Positions 12,093 to 22,956 are shown, counted from the first letter of the stretch. The stretch: 64,000 nt of DNA from Hericium rajendrae (GCA_033439255.1 CM065880.1:2666001-2730000), one strand, 5' to 3'. Notes: generated by a model from the letters alone, not told the origin. Numbers and translations: made by a program.

Positions 12093-12731
12093 TGAATGCG
12101 AGGCTAGGCAAGAAATCCAGAGTGATGAGCAAAGCGCAGTTCGGCAACAGGGCGTCAGCAACACGGAGCTGGGTTGCAAAGAAAATGAGTGGGACAAAAC
12201 CACCTGCGCCGGTCTTGTTGTTTATATATACATCTGTCCCCGGATAATGGGGCAACAGGTCAAAGCTCATGCATGTCGATACGTGGCGAGACTAAAGGCC
12301 CAAGGCACGGCAATGCTTAGGCAGTCTCAAAGCACCTCCATAACGCCGCGATGTCAGAATGGAAATGAACGGCCCAAGCTATTGCCTCGTGGTTGATCTT
12401 CTAATTATTGTAAGCCACAGATGCCACAGACGTCGGATTGGAACAAGGGAAAATACATAGACTGAAGTGTTTCGCATGGTCCTCGGGCGGCTGGCTGCAT
12501 AGGTGCTTGTGCCTCGGATCTTCAGTCGCAACTACATGATTGTCGCAGCAATTGGGAGTAAGCAGACCTTGAGCTCAACAGAGATAACGAGTTCGAGTCG
12601 ATCTATGTTGTTAGTTGCCAATCACCAGATATTCGACGCAGAACCCAAGCAATGGTTGACGGATTGCTCTGTGGTCTTCCCCGTCGTCGAATCAGGAAAC
12701 ATCCAAGTCTATTGTTTTTCAATTGCGACGA

Positions 12732-12983
12732 ATGGCTATGGCAGACGAAGACAAAAGGCGTTTCGAGGCTCGAACTGAATCCCACTTCTCTCATTTGCCG
12801 ACCAGGCGTCCCTGCATGTTCTTGACCGACGAGGAAGAACTGGAGCTCCAGCAGGCATATCAAGGAAAGAGATGGAAATTACATGACATAAGGACACATC
12901 TCAAGTTTGTGCGGCTCGATGGCCACCTGAGTCGCGGTCAAGAAGACGCGACGCACGACGACGTGAGAAGTTACATGCCGTAG
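12732..12983 (+). CDS. 83-aa charged protein of unknown function
   Basis: A single open exon beginning MAMADEDKRRFEARTES, rich in Arg, Asp, Glu and His, with a helical acidic stretch (LTDEEELELQQAYQGKRW). Composition looks like real protein, and an upstream non-coding exon is possible. Its 3' end overlaps the convergent gene at 12971-13300 by 13 bp. Function is unknown. Confidence 0.4.
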   Translation: MAMADEDKRRFEARTESHFSHLPTRRPCMFLTDEEELELQQAYQGKRWKLHDIRTHLKFVRLDGHLSRGQEDATHDDVRSYMP

Positions 12984-13300
12984 ACCGTCGTCTCGATCCT
13001 CAATATGAATGCGTTGACGTTGCATACGATCTCCCATTCCTCGTACATGTAGCCATATGGTCCGCGTTTCACAGACTTATTAGGCTCGCCCCTCAGCTCC
13101 CGCATGCGCCTCGCGCGAGCCAGCATCTGGTCCTTCCACCGCATTGCCTCGGCAATGAATTCTGCATGGGCAACCTCGCCACGCCTGGTACGTCGCATGA
13201 ACTGGGTGAAGTGTCGACGTTGGACTTCATATGCTTGACGAGACGTGCAAGGATCCTCTGAGATCAAAGAACTTGAGGCGACGTTGGGGTTCGGTGACAT
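12971..13300 (-). CDS. 109-aa basic protein of unknown function
   Basis: One coding exon starts MSPNPNVASSSLISEDP; just upstream, a GTGTGT...CAGTAG segment looks like a 5'-UTR intron. The body is a long Arg/Gln-rich helical region (RRHFTQFMRRTRRGEVAH, then MLARARRMRELRGEPN) and ends in a hydrophobic strand. It resembles a small coiled-coil or nucleic-acid-binding protein, but no family is recognised. It overlaps the convergent gene tail to tail by 13 bp. Confidence 0.45.
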   Translation of the reverse strand: MSPNPNVASSSLISEDPCTSRQAYEVQRRHFTQFMRRTRRGEVAHAEFIAEAMRWKDQMLARARRMRELRGEPNKSVKRGPYGYMYEEWEIVCNVNAFILRIETTVYGM

Positions 13301-14343
13301 GTCTACTGGACGTGGAAAATTAGATAAAACTCTGGCTGAAGGTGAGCAAAAATACGATCCAATAATACTAGCTGAGCAATACACACCTTGTTTATAGGAG
13401 AGATGAATGGCTAGCAGCTACGCCAGTGGGAACCCTTATATGCCGCGGTCGTAAAAAGCATCTTCTGCGAAGCTCGCAGTGCACGTAGACGACTCACAAA
13501 AAAAAGCAAGGTCCAATAGACATGTGAGCAGGTTGTCGAAATGCGGCATCGTAGCTAAATACGATCGGAAAAACGCGTAAACAAAAAGGCAATCAATTGC
13601 GCGTTAGTGCATACGGAGCGGAGACATCAGAGGTACGTGACGCCAGCCGGCAACACAACAGTGGATATAAACTGACCCACGCTGCCATGCCTCTCAGATG
13701 CTCTAGATAATTGCGTCCTGGTGAGGCGATATGGTTGCTACAGTATCTTGAATCATCAGATGAAAGCTATCGCCTCCACGACAAATGGTGGAAATTGCAG
13801 CGAGGTCGGGGACGTGCCTTCAAATCGAGCAATTCAGTCTACGATTACCAGCTGTGCATCGAAAGAATAACTGCTTGCGTGGCTGTTCGTTGCCTGAAAG
13901 AAGCTGGTTATTGTCTTTGAGCTGCGAGAGTATGGATAAGATCTAGTTGACTAACTTAACTCACGAGATCTCGATGGATGCTCAAGCCGAACTCTTAATA
14001 TTCTTGTCCTAGATCCAAATTCAACATCTTGCATACATACCGCTTTCAAGGAACAGCCAGTGAGGCTGGAGAATTTGGCTAAAAGTCGATGGAGTGGCTG
14101 GTGGTTGGGCGTAGTGACGCATAGTGGCGGCGACGTTCGGAGTTTGATTGGCGGAGGTATAAAAGGCTACCAAATCGGGAGATCGACGGAAGCATTTTGC
14201 TTTACGCCATATTCCCGCTACCCCTGCGGTAGTGGGTCTTAGTCGTTTGAAATGTCCACTCCGACTTTTGGCGGAAGATTTCATAGATCGCGCAGCAGGC
14301 ACGATCTTCCAAACTCGGCAAGTGCCGCAACACGACGCTGACG
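13301..14343. other. intergenic region with TATA-like boxes and a short ORF
   Basis: About 1 kb without a firm gene. TATAAA-like sites occur near 13664 and 14157 on the plus strand. A 69-codon plus ORF at 13711-13920 may be a small exon or chance. The right end (from about 14250) belongs to the local tandem repeat into which the LINE inserted. Confidence 0.35.
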
Positions 14344-17300
14344 CGTTCTCGACCTTTCTTTTTTTTTTTTTTTTTTTTTTTAAAAATCAAGTATTTATAA
14401 CGCGCCGGACGAGGCCAGAGGCGCCTTGTAGCTACGACAAGATGAGACAGCGTGGTACCGAGAAGAGGAGCAGTACAGTACGAGGGGCAGATAGACCCAG
14501 ACCGGAAAATACGAAACGTATCGAAGGATGGAAAGCATAAGACAGGCACAATGACAAGTCAAACGAAAAAGGCGGAAAGGAGACAATGAAGATGGACACG
14601 AACGAAACTAAATAGAGTCATTGGTCGAAACGTGATAAAGAGGATGGATGAGATCAGGAAGGGGTGGGCGCATCAGCGAACGTAAACGCCGACGGGCTGG
14701 TTTGGAGGAAAGATAGGAGTTGGGCGCTAGGCTCGGACGAGTTTTTGAGAAACTCGGAGAAGTTAGGGCGCGGGCGCTGATAGCGGCGGCAGGAGTCGAG
14801 GATGTGACGGCGCATTTGAAGGACGTGGCAGTCGGGGCAGTCATGGTCTTCATGGGGGAAAAACCGCGTACGGTATTCCCCCGTCGGGGCGTGATTGAGG
14901 ACCACGCGTACATAACGTGCAGCCAACCGTGAGTCATCGCCGACCATTGTCAGAGTCGGTCCACCACCGTGGGTATGCGAGACGCGTTTGAGTCGCAGGT
15001 TGGGAAAGAACCCCTGACCGAGGGTAGTGATGCGCGCCCATTCGGCACGCATGCGGTGGGTAATCCACTGCTTGGCGTAGGCGTACGACTCATGGCTCGC
15101 GATGGGTCGAGTCTGATGAGCGCGGTCTGCATCGTCATCGACCGCATCATTCTGAGGGATGTCGCAGTGGCCCGGGCACCAATGCAACTGGATCTTACGG
15201 TCAGGGCATTCTCTCAACCAAGAACGCGCATCTTTACAAGCCAGAACGGAGAGCATCTGCGAGGAATGCAGCTTGCAATCGAACAGCGAGTTCAGCGCCG
15301 ACTCATTGTCTGCGAAGAGGTGGATGGTGGTGGTGGCCGCAGGGATGCTGGTGACAAGATGACGGAGGGCCGACATGAGAGCAGCGATTTCGGCGTCGAA
15401 GGATGAAGCGCACCCGACTGAGAATGCACGCTGGGATGTGAGGTTGTGGCCCTGATAGGACTGCCATGCCGCCGTCGAGCGGTACCCCTGCTTGGAGAGG
15501 ACCGAGCCATCTGAGAAGGCATAAAAGGAAAGAGGGTCGTCAGCGAGCTCGGCCAGACGGCCTTTGAAGGCGTCCAACCACGGGGCGAAGTCATCACTTG
15601 CACGCTTAGGGTGCGAAGTGTCATAGACGAGATTAGAGGAATACTCATCGACAAGGCAGAAGCCGGGGTGGGCCTCGGCGTGCATGGGCACGAACTCTTC
15701 TTGGTTGGGTTCCGCTAGGCTCGCGGCATCGTGATGGAGTGGTAGGCGCTTGCGCGTGACCATGCGACGCATGACCGGACTGAAAGAGAAAATGGTGGCC
15801 CTCGCCGGTGCGACTGCGGCGGGAAGAGAGGTGAGGATGGGGTGGAGGTCGGGGAGGTGACGTAGGCGGAGTTGGGCACATAGGCATAATTTACGAACAT
15901 GGAGACGAATGGGCATGAGGCCGGCGAGGACGTCAAGTCCATCCAAGGGCGAAGTGCGGAAAGCACCCGTGATCCACTTGGCCGCCAAGCCCTGTGCAGA
16001 TTTAAGAGGAAGAAACATGGTTTTCATGGGACAGCCGGGTTTAAACCACAAGCATGCCCCATAAGTTAGCAGAGGACGAACACAGGATATATAGAGAAGG
16101 CGTTTGTCTTTAGGGGTAAGTCCGCGCTCGGAGTTACCGAGGAGGCCATACGAGCGCACAGTGCTGAGGGCATGGGTGGCATAGAACTTGATGTGCGACC
16201 GGAACGAGAGAGTGCGGTCGAGGAAGAAACCGAGGTAACGCCACACCATCTTGGGGCGAACAGTGTAGTCGGGCAGGACAAGGGGGGGAAACCCGCCCCC
16301 ATCCTGACGGGATGCGACAAAATGCTGGAGCTCGAGCTTGTCTCGTTCGAGAGCAAACCCGGCGCGAAGGAAGAGGGATCGGAGGAGAGAGAATTGCTGA
16401 ACAAGAAGCATATTGTTAGTAGCGGTGGAGTCAGACGAGACAGCGAGGACGCCATCATCGACATAAAAGAAAAGAGAGGCGATAGCGTCCGCGCTAGGGC
16501 AGAGGAGATAGTGAGAAGAGAAAATATGGAGGACAGGCGCCATAGCCAAGTTACACAAAATAGGAGATAGAGCCGAGCCTTGTCCAACGCCGACAGAGGC
16601 TTCGACAGGGTCAAATAAGTTACGGTTCCACCGGAAAGAAGTGGTGCGATCAGCAAAGTAATGCCGCATCAAGTGGACATATTCAGGCGCAAAGCCCTGG
16701 CGCTCGAGAGCAGCGCACAAATAATCATGCTGAATGGAAGGGAAACACTGTGCGACATCCATAGCGAGACAGGAGGTGATGAGGCCCTTGGCGCGGGTGG
16801 CCAGGATATGATGGACAAGGAGTTCGCCGGCGTCCTCGGTGGAACGAGCCATGGCGCCCCCAAACTGAGACGGGTGGAGCAGCTGACACTTGGTCACTTC
16901 GAACTGGAACCTCTTCGCGAGGACCTTCTCCATGAGTTTCCCCATGCACGAAAGAAGAACGATGGGACGATACGCCTTGAGCACCGAATAGTCGGGCTTT
17001 CCAGGCTTCGGAATGACGACGGTCACTGACTCCTTGAACTGCTTCGGCCAATGACCGAGATGCAGACAAGCATTAAACAGACGGACAACGGCGGGTCCCC
17101 CACGGGGATCGCGCACAACGTGTTTGACGTACTTCCAGGAGAGGTGATCACCCCCGGGGGCCGATGAATTAGAACACGTAGCCACTTGCTCCAAACACTC
17201 CGTCAGAGTGATGGGGGCGCAGGGGCGAGCGGGATGAGACGGGCTCTCGTCGAGGACGGACATATCCACGACACGGCCAGAAGCAGAGAAAAACTGAGAC

Positions 17301-17678
17301 GCAAGACCAGTGCGAACAGAAGCATGATCGGTGAGGGGATTGCCGTCCCGGTCCTTGAGCGCATGCGTGTTAGACAGCGCCCGAGGGCCGGTCCAGTTCG
17401 TGAGATCCCACACGCGTTTCTTAGCAGAAACTTCGCGGATAATGGTGTCATAGTGCGTGCGCTGAGAGCGCTTGCACGTCGCGAAGAATGCCTTCCGGGA
17501 CTCGGCGTCACGCAGGAAGCGGTACTGGTCAAGAGCGGCCTGGCACTCATCGTTCCACCACGGGCGGGAACGGGCTGAGCGCTTGGTGAGGACCGCGAGC
17601 GACGCGAAGCTCGTGGCAATGGCAGTGAAAGCCGTGTCACACGCCGACTGAACGTCAGCGGCAGACGTTCTCGACCTT
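14344..17678 (-). mobile_element. 5'-truncated non-LTR retrotransposon (LINE) with 13-bp target-site duplications
   Basis: The element occupies 14357-17665 on the minus strand. It is flanked by identical 13-bp direct repeats (cgttctcgacctt) at 14344-14356 and 17666-17678. Its 3' end is a poly(A) tail, seen as a T-run of over 20 at about 14358-14382. The body encodes the C-terminal ~1000 residues of ORF2. ORF1 and the AP-endonuclease part are missing, the usual result of incomplete reverse transcription. The reading frame is open from the truncation point to the stop and the duplications match, so insertion is recent. Domain order RT-RNase H-zinc motif fits the Tad1-like group of fungal LINEs. 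Confidence 0.9.
14654..17665 (-). CDS. LINE ORF2 fragment: reverse transcriptase, RNase H, CCHC-like end
   Basis: An uninterrupted frame of about 1000 codons, truncated at its 5' end by the element boundary. Reverse-transcriptase motifs in order: YRPIVLLSCMGKLMEK, the SQFGG motif, AMDVAQCFPSIQH, GVGQGSALSPILCNL, the catalytic FYVDDG, and WRYLGFFLDR. RNase H follows with FSDGS, the E of SFDAEIAALMSA, FADNESALN and HCDIPQNDAVD. The C-terminus holds a Cys/His cluster, CPDCHVLQMRRHILDSC, common in this LINE group. The product could copy RNA, but the copy lacks its endonuclease and promoter and is probably not transcribed as a functional unit. Confidence 0.92.
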   Translation of the reverse strand, partial: SAADVQSACDTAFTAIATSFASLAVLTKRSARSRPWWNDECQAALDQYRFLRDAESRKAFFATCKRSQRTHYDTIIREVSAKKRVWDLTNWTGPRALSNTHALKDRDGNPLTDHASVRTGLASQFFSASGRVVDMSVLDESPSHPARPCAPITLTECLEQVATCSNSSAPGGDHLSWKYVKHVVRDPRGGPAVVRLFNACLHLGHWPKQFKESVTVVIPKPGKPDYSVLKAYRPIVLLSCMGKLMEKVLAKRFQFEVTKCQLLHPSQFGGAMARSTEDAGELLVHHILATRAKGLITSCLAMDVAQCFPSIQHDYLCAALERQGFAPEYVHLMRHYFADRTTSFRWNRNLFDPVEASVGVGQGSALSPILCNLAMAPVLHIFSSHYLLCPSADAIASLFFYVDDGVLAVSSDSTATNNMLLVQQFSLLRSLFLRAGFALERDKLELQHFVASRQDGGGFPPLVLPDYTVRPKMVWRYLGFFLDRTLSFRSHIKFYATHALSTVRSYGLLGNSERGLTPKDKRLLYISCVRPLLTYGACLWFKPGCPMKTMFLPLKSAQGLAAKWITGAFRTSPLDGLDVLAGLMPIRLHVRKLCLCAQLRLRHLPDLHPILTSLPAAVAPARATIFSFSPVMRRMVTRKRLPLHHDAASLAEPNQEEFVPMHAEAHPGFCLVDEYSSNLVYDTSHPKRASDDFAPWLDAFKGRLAELADDPLSFYAFSDGSVLSKQGYRSTAAWQSYQGHNLTSQRAFSVGCASSFDAEIAALMSALRHLVTSIPAATTTIHLFADNESALNSLFDCKLHSSQMLSVLACKDARSWLRECPDRKIQLHWCPGHCDIPQNDAVDDDADRAHQTRPIASHESYAYAKQWITHRMRAEWARITTLGQGFFPNLRLKRVSHTHGGGPTLTMVGDDSRLAARYVRVVLNHAPTGEYRTRFFPHEDHDCPDCHVLQMRRHILDSCRRYQRPRPNFSEFLKNSSEPSAQLLSFLQTSPSAFTFADAPTPS

Positions 17679-18300
17679 CCCCACTGACCACCGAGTACTA
17701 CTCAAGTAAGTACTGCTTCCACCAACAACCGACAGCGACAGCGACAACACCATCCACGCGCACCATCACCGTTCGTCGACACCACCGCTTGCTGTCTGCC
17801 GCCTTCGATCATTTCGTGTACTTCTCCCACCGTGTCGTGCTTCATCAGCGAGAAGACGGCATCTGTCCGGTACAATCCGGCATGCGTCGCATCCTACGTT
17901 TCTCGCGCGTTCGTCGAGTCGAATTCCGACCTGTGCGACAGCCATCAACCTTGCTTTCGTGGTACTGTCACCTAGCGCCGCGACACAGTGCTGACGCGTT
18001 CTCGCCCTCCGCACTGACGACCACTCGTTCCACTGACGGCGACAGCGACACCACCATCCACGGACAATCACCTCTCGTCCACTCCGTCGCTCACCGTGAG
18101 CTGCGTGCTTGGATAATCTCCTCGACTTCTCACACCATGTCGTGCTTCATCAGCGACAAGACGGTGTCTGTTCGGTACAATCCTGCATGCGAGACATCCT
18201 ATGTTTCTCGCGCATTCCTCGCGCATTCCTCGACTCGAATTTCAATGTCTACGACACCAATCAATCTTGTTTTCGCGGTATTGTCACCTTGACTGGGCCA
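17679..18300. repeat. diverged tandem repeat of about 305 bp, interrupted by the LINE
   Basis: A segment around 17800-18000 (gtcgtgcttcatcag at 17834) recurs around 18100-18295 (18139), offset 305 bp. A third partial copy is split by the LINE: its left part ends at 14356 and its right part resumes at 17679, matching the sequence around 17975-18060. Copies have diverged by substitutions and small indels. No protein product is evident, though similar frames persist in both copies. Confidence 0.6.
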
Positions 18301-18775
18301 TCCTTGGCATGCAGCTCTGGCATGGATTTTCTCGTAGATCCCTCCCTTTCTGTTGGCTGGCTTGGTGTCTCCTCTCGCATATAATGTCCCAGTATGCTTG
18401 ACATACGGCCGGCGATTGCTGGAATACATTATTGTAGAGTAAATTCCCGATGCGGATTTGATGTGAATGTGATTTTTATGCGCTCCCAAGATACCTACTA
18501 AGCATAGAGCCAATTCGTAGCAACTTCGCAGTGGATAAGACAATGCTATAATTGGTCTATGCCTCTCCTCCACATCGACAGCTCTGCAGGTCGAAATTGT
18601 GACTACAGAGACTAGCAGAGGGCTGGGGTAGCGGGCTTTGCCGTGCTCTGCGCGGCGCTCGCGATTATCAGTCAGCAGTCATTCTGTCGTCATCCGTTTC
18701 ATCCATTCACCCCATCCATCCCAGATCTCACATTATCTCCGTCCACAACGATCCACAACGATCCACAACTCTTAT
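18301..18775. other. intergenic region upstream of F-box gene 1
   Basis: No gene recognised. A short tandem repeat of the unit gatccacaac lies just before the F-box start codon (about 18740-18770). Confidence 0.4.
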
Positions 18776-18930
18776 ATGCCTGCACTCCCGCTAGAAATAT
18801 GGCGGAATATCTTCCGCATCGCGACCTTTGATCCCCCATTCCTCGACGATGACCACGAGCCCTTCAATGAGGATATCACAGACGACGACATCGTCAATCG
18901 GCGCCCACAGCCGTCTACCCTCGGAGGCAG

Positions 18931-19332
18931 TTCAGTTAGACAGAATTAATCTGCGGCTGTAGTAAGGCCTGACAGAATTAATCTGTCACCTTTAGGATTA
19001 GCCACATTACGGTTCAAACCGTAACACGATCTCCCACAGTAGTACAGATCAACTCGTAATGAAAGGTCCTGAGCCGCGTAGTCTAGCAAAACAATGTAGA
19101 GACCGGGAATCGAACCTAGGACAATTCACCGGTTCATCATGAATGTAGACACAACTAACCACTGAGCCAATGTGCTGTTGAAGTAAACATAAATCTATGT
19201 ATAATGAGTCGTTATTTCGCGAAAATTTCGACTTAACAACATTTCCGTGGGTCATAACCTGGACGGATACACTCGTAATTACAGCTTTATCTGTAAATAT
19301 CAAGTTAGTGAATTATAACCAACAAACAATAA
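18931..19332. repeat. left arm of the foldback element
   Basis: Inverted copy of 19437-19838; position x pairs with 38769 minus x throughout. Confidence 0.9.
19088..19176 (-). other. tRNA-like Pol III unit in left arm
   Basis: Mirror copy of the right-arm unit: box B at 19106-19116 and box A upstream on the minus strand, followed by a TTTT stop signal. Not a functional tRNA gene, because no acceptor stem can form. Confidence 0.6.
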
Positions 19333-19436
19333 AGGTATAAATTACAGATACATCTGTCAAGACAGGTATATCTGTAAGAACAGATGTATCTGTCAGTATT
19401 AGCTTTGAAAGTTGTGTCCATAGGTTTTCTTCATTA

Positions 19437-19838
19437 TTATTGTTTGTTGGTTATAATTCACTAACTTGATATTTACAGATAAAGCTGTAATTACGAGTGT
19501 ATCCATCCAGGTTATGACCCACGGAAATGTTGTTAAGTCGAAATTTTCGCGAAATAACGACTCATTATACATAGATTTATGTTTACTTCAACAGCACATT
19601 GGCTCAGTGGTTAGTTGTGTCTACGTTCATGATGAACCGGTGAATTGTCCTAGGTTCGATTCCCGGTCTCTACATTGTTTTGCTAGACTACGCGGCTCAG
19701 GACCTTTCATTACGAGTTGATCTGTACTACTGTGGGAGATCGTGTTACGGTTTGAACCGTAATGTGGCTAATCCTAAAGGTGACAGATTAATTCTGTCAG
19801 GCCTTACTACAGCCGCAGATTAATTCTGTCTAACTGAA
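19437..19838. repeat. right arm of the foldback element
   Basis: Inverted copy of 18931-19332. Outer tip CTGTCTAACTGAA, inner end TTATTGTTTGTT. Confidence 0.9.
19593..19681 (+). other. tRNA-like Pol III unit in right arm
   Basis: Box A TGGCTCAGTGG (19600-19610) and box B GGTTCGATTCC (19653-19663) match eukaryotic tRNA promoter consensus, 42 bp apart. A TTTT terminator follows at 19678-19681. A T-arm with one mismatch and a central hairpin (GTTCATGATGAAC) can form, but the acceptor stem cannot. It looks like a tRNA-derived SINE head, not a working tRNA. Confidence 0.65.
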
Positions 19839-21012
19839 TATCTACACCCTCGCCACCAAACGATCTCTCATACTCGTCAACTGGACATGCTACCACCTTA
19901 CCATGTACATGCTTTGGGAGACTCTGATCATCGACAGTCCCGACAGGGCTCACCAGATTCTGTCGAGCATGTTGGGGCTGTGCCAGGCTGTCGGTGGAGT
20001 GGACATCCTTCCAGGTCGGTTCGTCAGAAAGATCCTTTGTATCCAGGACAATTCGATCCACCCAACGATCGATATGTCCCAATTTGGGGTGCTCGTTGCT
20101 GAAGTCATAAGTCACTGTTCAAACCTGGCAGTCTTTACTTCTCGCGGGTTCACCGAGCCATCAGTTTTGCGCCCCATTTTGGACAGGCTCGCGAGCTCGT
20201 CATCGGCGAAGAGTTTGCGGAAGTTGGATTTCGGGTATTCGGATCAGTGGTTGACCTGGAGTCCATCGCAGTGGAATCTCACACTCGGGCTGATGGGCTC
20301 AACCACTGTCCGAACGCTCGTTCTTCCATTGGATTCGCTCGGTGTGCTCGATGATAGTTTCGAGCCGCCGTTGCCTTTCACAATCTATCACAACTGCCTT
20401 TTCAATAACTTGCGGATCCTCGTGATCACTCCCCGCATCTTTCTGCTGTGCGCTCGCATCGAACAGGTGTTGCCCCAGCTCACAGACATACATCTGTTCG
20501 GTGCGGTCGTATCTGCACCTCAGTCATCATTTGTTTTGGGCAACATGCAGGCGGTTCCCAGCCTAGATGATCTCGGAAGTAGGGTGCGCTCGCTGCGTGT
20601 ACAAAAGCACCCACTGTATGCATTATCGCACATTACTGCCTGCTTCCGACTTCTCGCCCTTTTCCCGCACCTTTCCGTGCTCTACGTTGAGCTCTCCGAC
20701 ATGCGTACGCGTCCCGAGCAGCTCTGGCCCTCGCATGCGTACCATCCGTCGCTGAGTTGTATCGCGGTTAACTGCAGTCGTGAAACGGTGCAGCGACTTG
20801 TCGAAGTGCAGTATGGAATAACCGGAGCGATACCGCCGGAGTTGCAACCCATGGTCCAATTGGCCCGTACGCTGGACTTAATCATAAGTTTCAACCTTCC
20901 AAACCTACGCACCATTCGCCTTCTCGGATGCTCTCAAGCCGTGTTGATGCCACATATCAAAGAGTGGACGAAGTTTCTGGAAAGTGAGGGAATCAACCTA
21001 CGTTGGGATTGA

Positions 21013-22956
21013 CAACGTCATGCCGTAGGTCCTCCACGATTTCATCCTCATCTACCCCTGATCTCCATTGCTTTCTTTTATAGTTTAACACGATGCTCAG
21101 ATTCGACACTCGACCGGTTCCTCGACTTCAAACTCTTATCTCCTGCATAATCTCAAGCTTCAAGGCACCCATGTGTGGTCAGTCCAGCATACTTCCTTTC
21201 ACTTCGAAGGGCTGATCTATTCTCTGTTGAAAGGGTCTACCCTCACCTCAGGTCTCTGGGTGTCGCTGAGCCGTGCAATTATGCGCGCTCGTCGCCGAAC
21301 TACCCGCACATCATCGCCCTGTGTCCACACCCCCGCGGGTATACGTGAAGCATGCAGACATCAAGCCGCATCATTCATGGGTGCACGCAGCCCCCGTATA
21401 CCTGCTATCCGGAGGGTCGTAGCATTCATTGCCGAAGACACAGATGAAGTCCTTCAATTATCCTTCCTTTGTGTCGCCTCTTCGCTGGGAAAGGATCTTC
21501 TTTTACCTATTGTACTCCCGATATTTTCGTCCCGGCCTTTTCTTCCTTTATACCACTGTATGTCTAAACCAGTCTGCAGTAACGGACCGTTCATGCTTCC
21601 ATTTTCATATGATTCGTACAAACCACTACTCAGCTACTTCCTTGTCTGCTTACTATATTATTCCTGCCCCGTCGCTGTGCGGCTACAAGTCAGGTTCTAG
21701 AGCACAGTGACGGGGCATTATTGACACCTCCACTTCCGTCTGTTTGACATAGCCGATTCCTTCGGTGCTTTTGTACTATAGACCCCCTTCCTTCGCCACA
21801 TACCTACTTTGATTGTAGGTGTGCAGCGACTCCACTTCCCCATGCATGCATGTACTGCCATCGTATCCTGGAAATGCAGTCTATTTGAACGTTATCCGAA
21901 TGTCTTATGTAGTGTCTGCATGGCCGTCGACAAGGCAGTTGGTATGTAACTTACACTGCCATACAGTAACTCGATTGGATCGGCAAACACCGAGCAGCTG
22001 CGATATCTGTCATCGCCGCTTCGAACTTGAAATCGATTTTCGAACTCATCTCATCTCAACCATTTCGAATTGTATCCATGCTTGTTGTAAGTCATATCCT
22101 TCGAATATCGCGCTGTACGCAGTTCCAAAACGATTAAGCTCTCGAAGCCGAGTTGCAGTAGGACCGTCTTATTCTGGAGCACTGATCGTCTGTCGTTCGT
22201 ACCAGGTTCTATCGTCCGGACGCTATCGTTTTACGTGGCGAAGAACGAGAACGATTTTCGGTCTCTCTGCTGTGTCTACTGTCAATCGCTTCAACAGCTG
22301 TACCTGCACGACGTTTAGAGGCCTCCATGCTTCTCCATGTAACTTGTCAGCGCGGACGTACGTGTCGCCGGGATCGCGGTCGCTCAGCTCGCGCAAGAGC
22401 CCGCCGCCAGTGCAAATCGGTTATCATAACAGTAAATCCACTTGGGCCCAGGTGCAGCACAATTCCCGGCGATGAAAGCGATAGGCCGCCTGGCGATGCA
22501 ATCCAGCTGGGTGATGAGTGGATACCCGGGCAGGCGATGATACGCAACAACTTAGAGCTGATGGCGACCAATCCATCGAATTTATTCCTGTTTAAGAATC
22601 GCTAAACGTGCGCGCGCAAGTATGGAAGTCTATCAGCGATAGAATCTATGAGGACCATCCGCAGTCCACGCCCATAAAGCGCGTTTGCAAAAGTCGCTGG
22701 CTAACAGATTTCATCGAAGGAATCGTGATGGCTTGCTCATTTTCAAGCTTTGGAGAGCTCTGCGCCTTATGAATTACCAACTCGAGCGACATCTTGTGCT
22801 TTTTGGATTTGCATCAGTCAGCGCAGCGAGGAGATGTTTTCCTGTGAGGACAAACGTTGCGGCGGGACGAACGAAGGACAGGTCGGACGCTTCTGGTCCT
22901 GCATCCATCTTCTCCTCGCTCCATAACCAAGAAGGCTTATCCGAGTCGCCACCACT
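21013..22956. other. 1.9 kb without a recognisable gene
   Basis: ORFs up to 218 codons (21819-22475, +) occur but show no domain, motif or consistent exon chain. No terminal repeats were found. The last ~250 bp form the promoter area of the SDR pseudogene. Confidence 0.4.

Larger units (their letters stand above)
18924..19845. mobile_element. 922-bp foldback (palindromic) element with tRNA-like arms
   Basis: Two arms of 402 bp (18931-19332 and 19437-19838) are near-perfect inverted copies about a 104-bp loop; I find only about two mismatches. The 7-bp direct repeat ACCCTCG at 18917-18923 and 19846-19852 is the best target duplication and restores the F-box frame of the paralogue. Each arm carries a Pol III-like internal promoter reading outward. 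The outer ends contain repeated GACAGAATTAATCTG sites, and the loop has several ACAGATRYATCTGT-like palindromes, candidate protein-binding sites. The short 84-codon ORF in each arm overlaps the tRNA-like part and is probably chance. No transposase is encoded, so the element is non-autonomous. It could be a foldback DNA transposon or two head-to-head SINEs. Confidence 0.85.
18776..21012 (+). pseudogene. F-box/LRR-like protein gene 1, split by a foldback element
   Basis: The N-terminus from MPALPLEIWRNIF is the F-box, the part that would bind Skp1 in an SCF ubiquitin ligase. The long C-terminal part resembles the leucine-rich substrate-binding region of basidiomycete F-box proteins (for example RKLDFGYSDQW, DIHLFGAVV, IRLLGCSQAV, ending GINLRWD). 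A 0.92-kb palindromic element lies right after the F-box, between codons that are adjacent in the paralogue at 28335-34842. Both flanking parts are otherwise open. Transcripts would have to splice out or read through the element, so the allele is probably null; the downstream frame (open from 19903) might be expressed alone. Substrate unknown. Confidence 0.8.

Noticed and set aside
19593-19681. A genuine tRNA gene
   Set aside because: Box A, box B and TTTT are good, but no acceptor stem and no proper D-stem can be formed.
19466-19720. 84-codon ORF repeated in both arms of the foldback element
   Set aside because: It overlaps the tRNA-like promoter and terminator and has no protein family features; its conservation follows from the arms being inverted copies.
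21819-22475. 218-codon ORF as a gene
   Set aside because: Cys/Ser/Arg-rich with no domain; looks like a chance frame in unassigned DNA.
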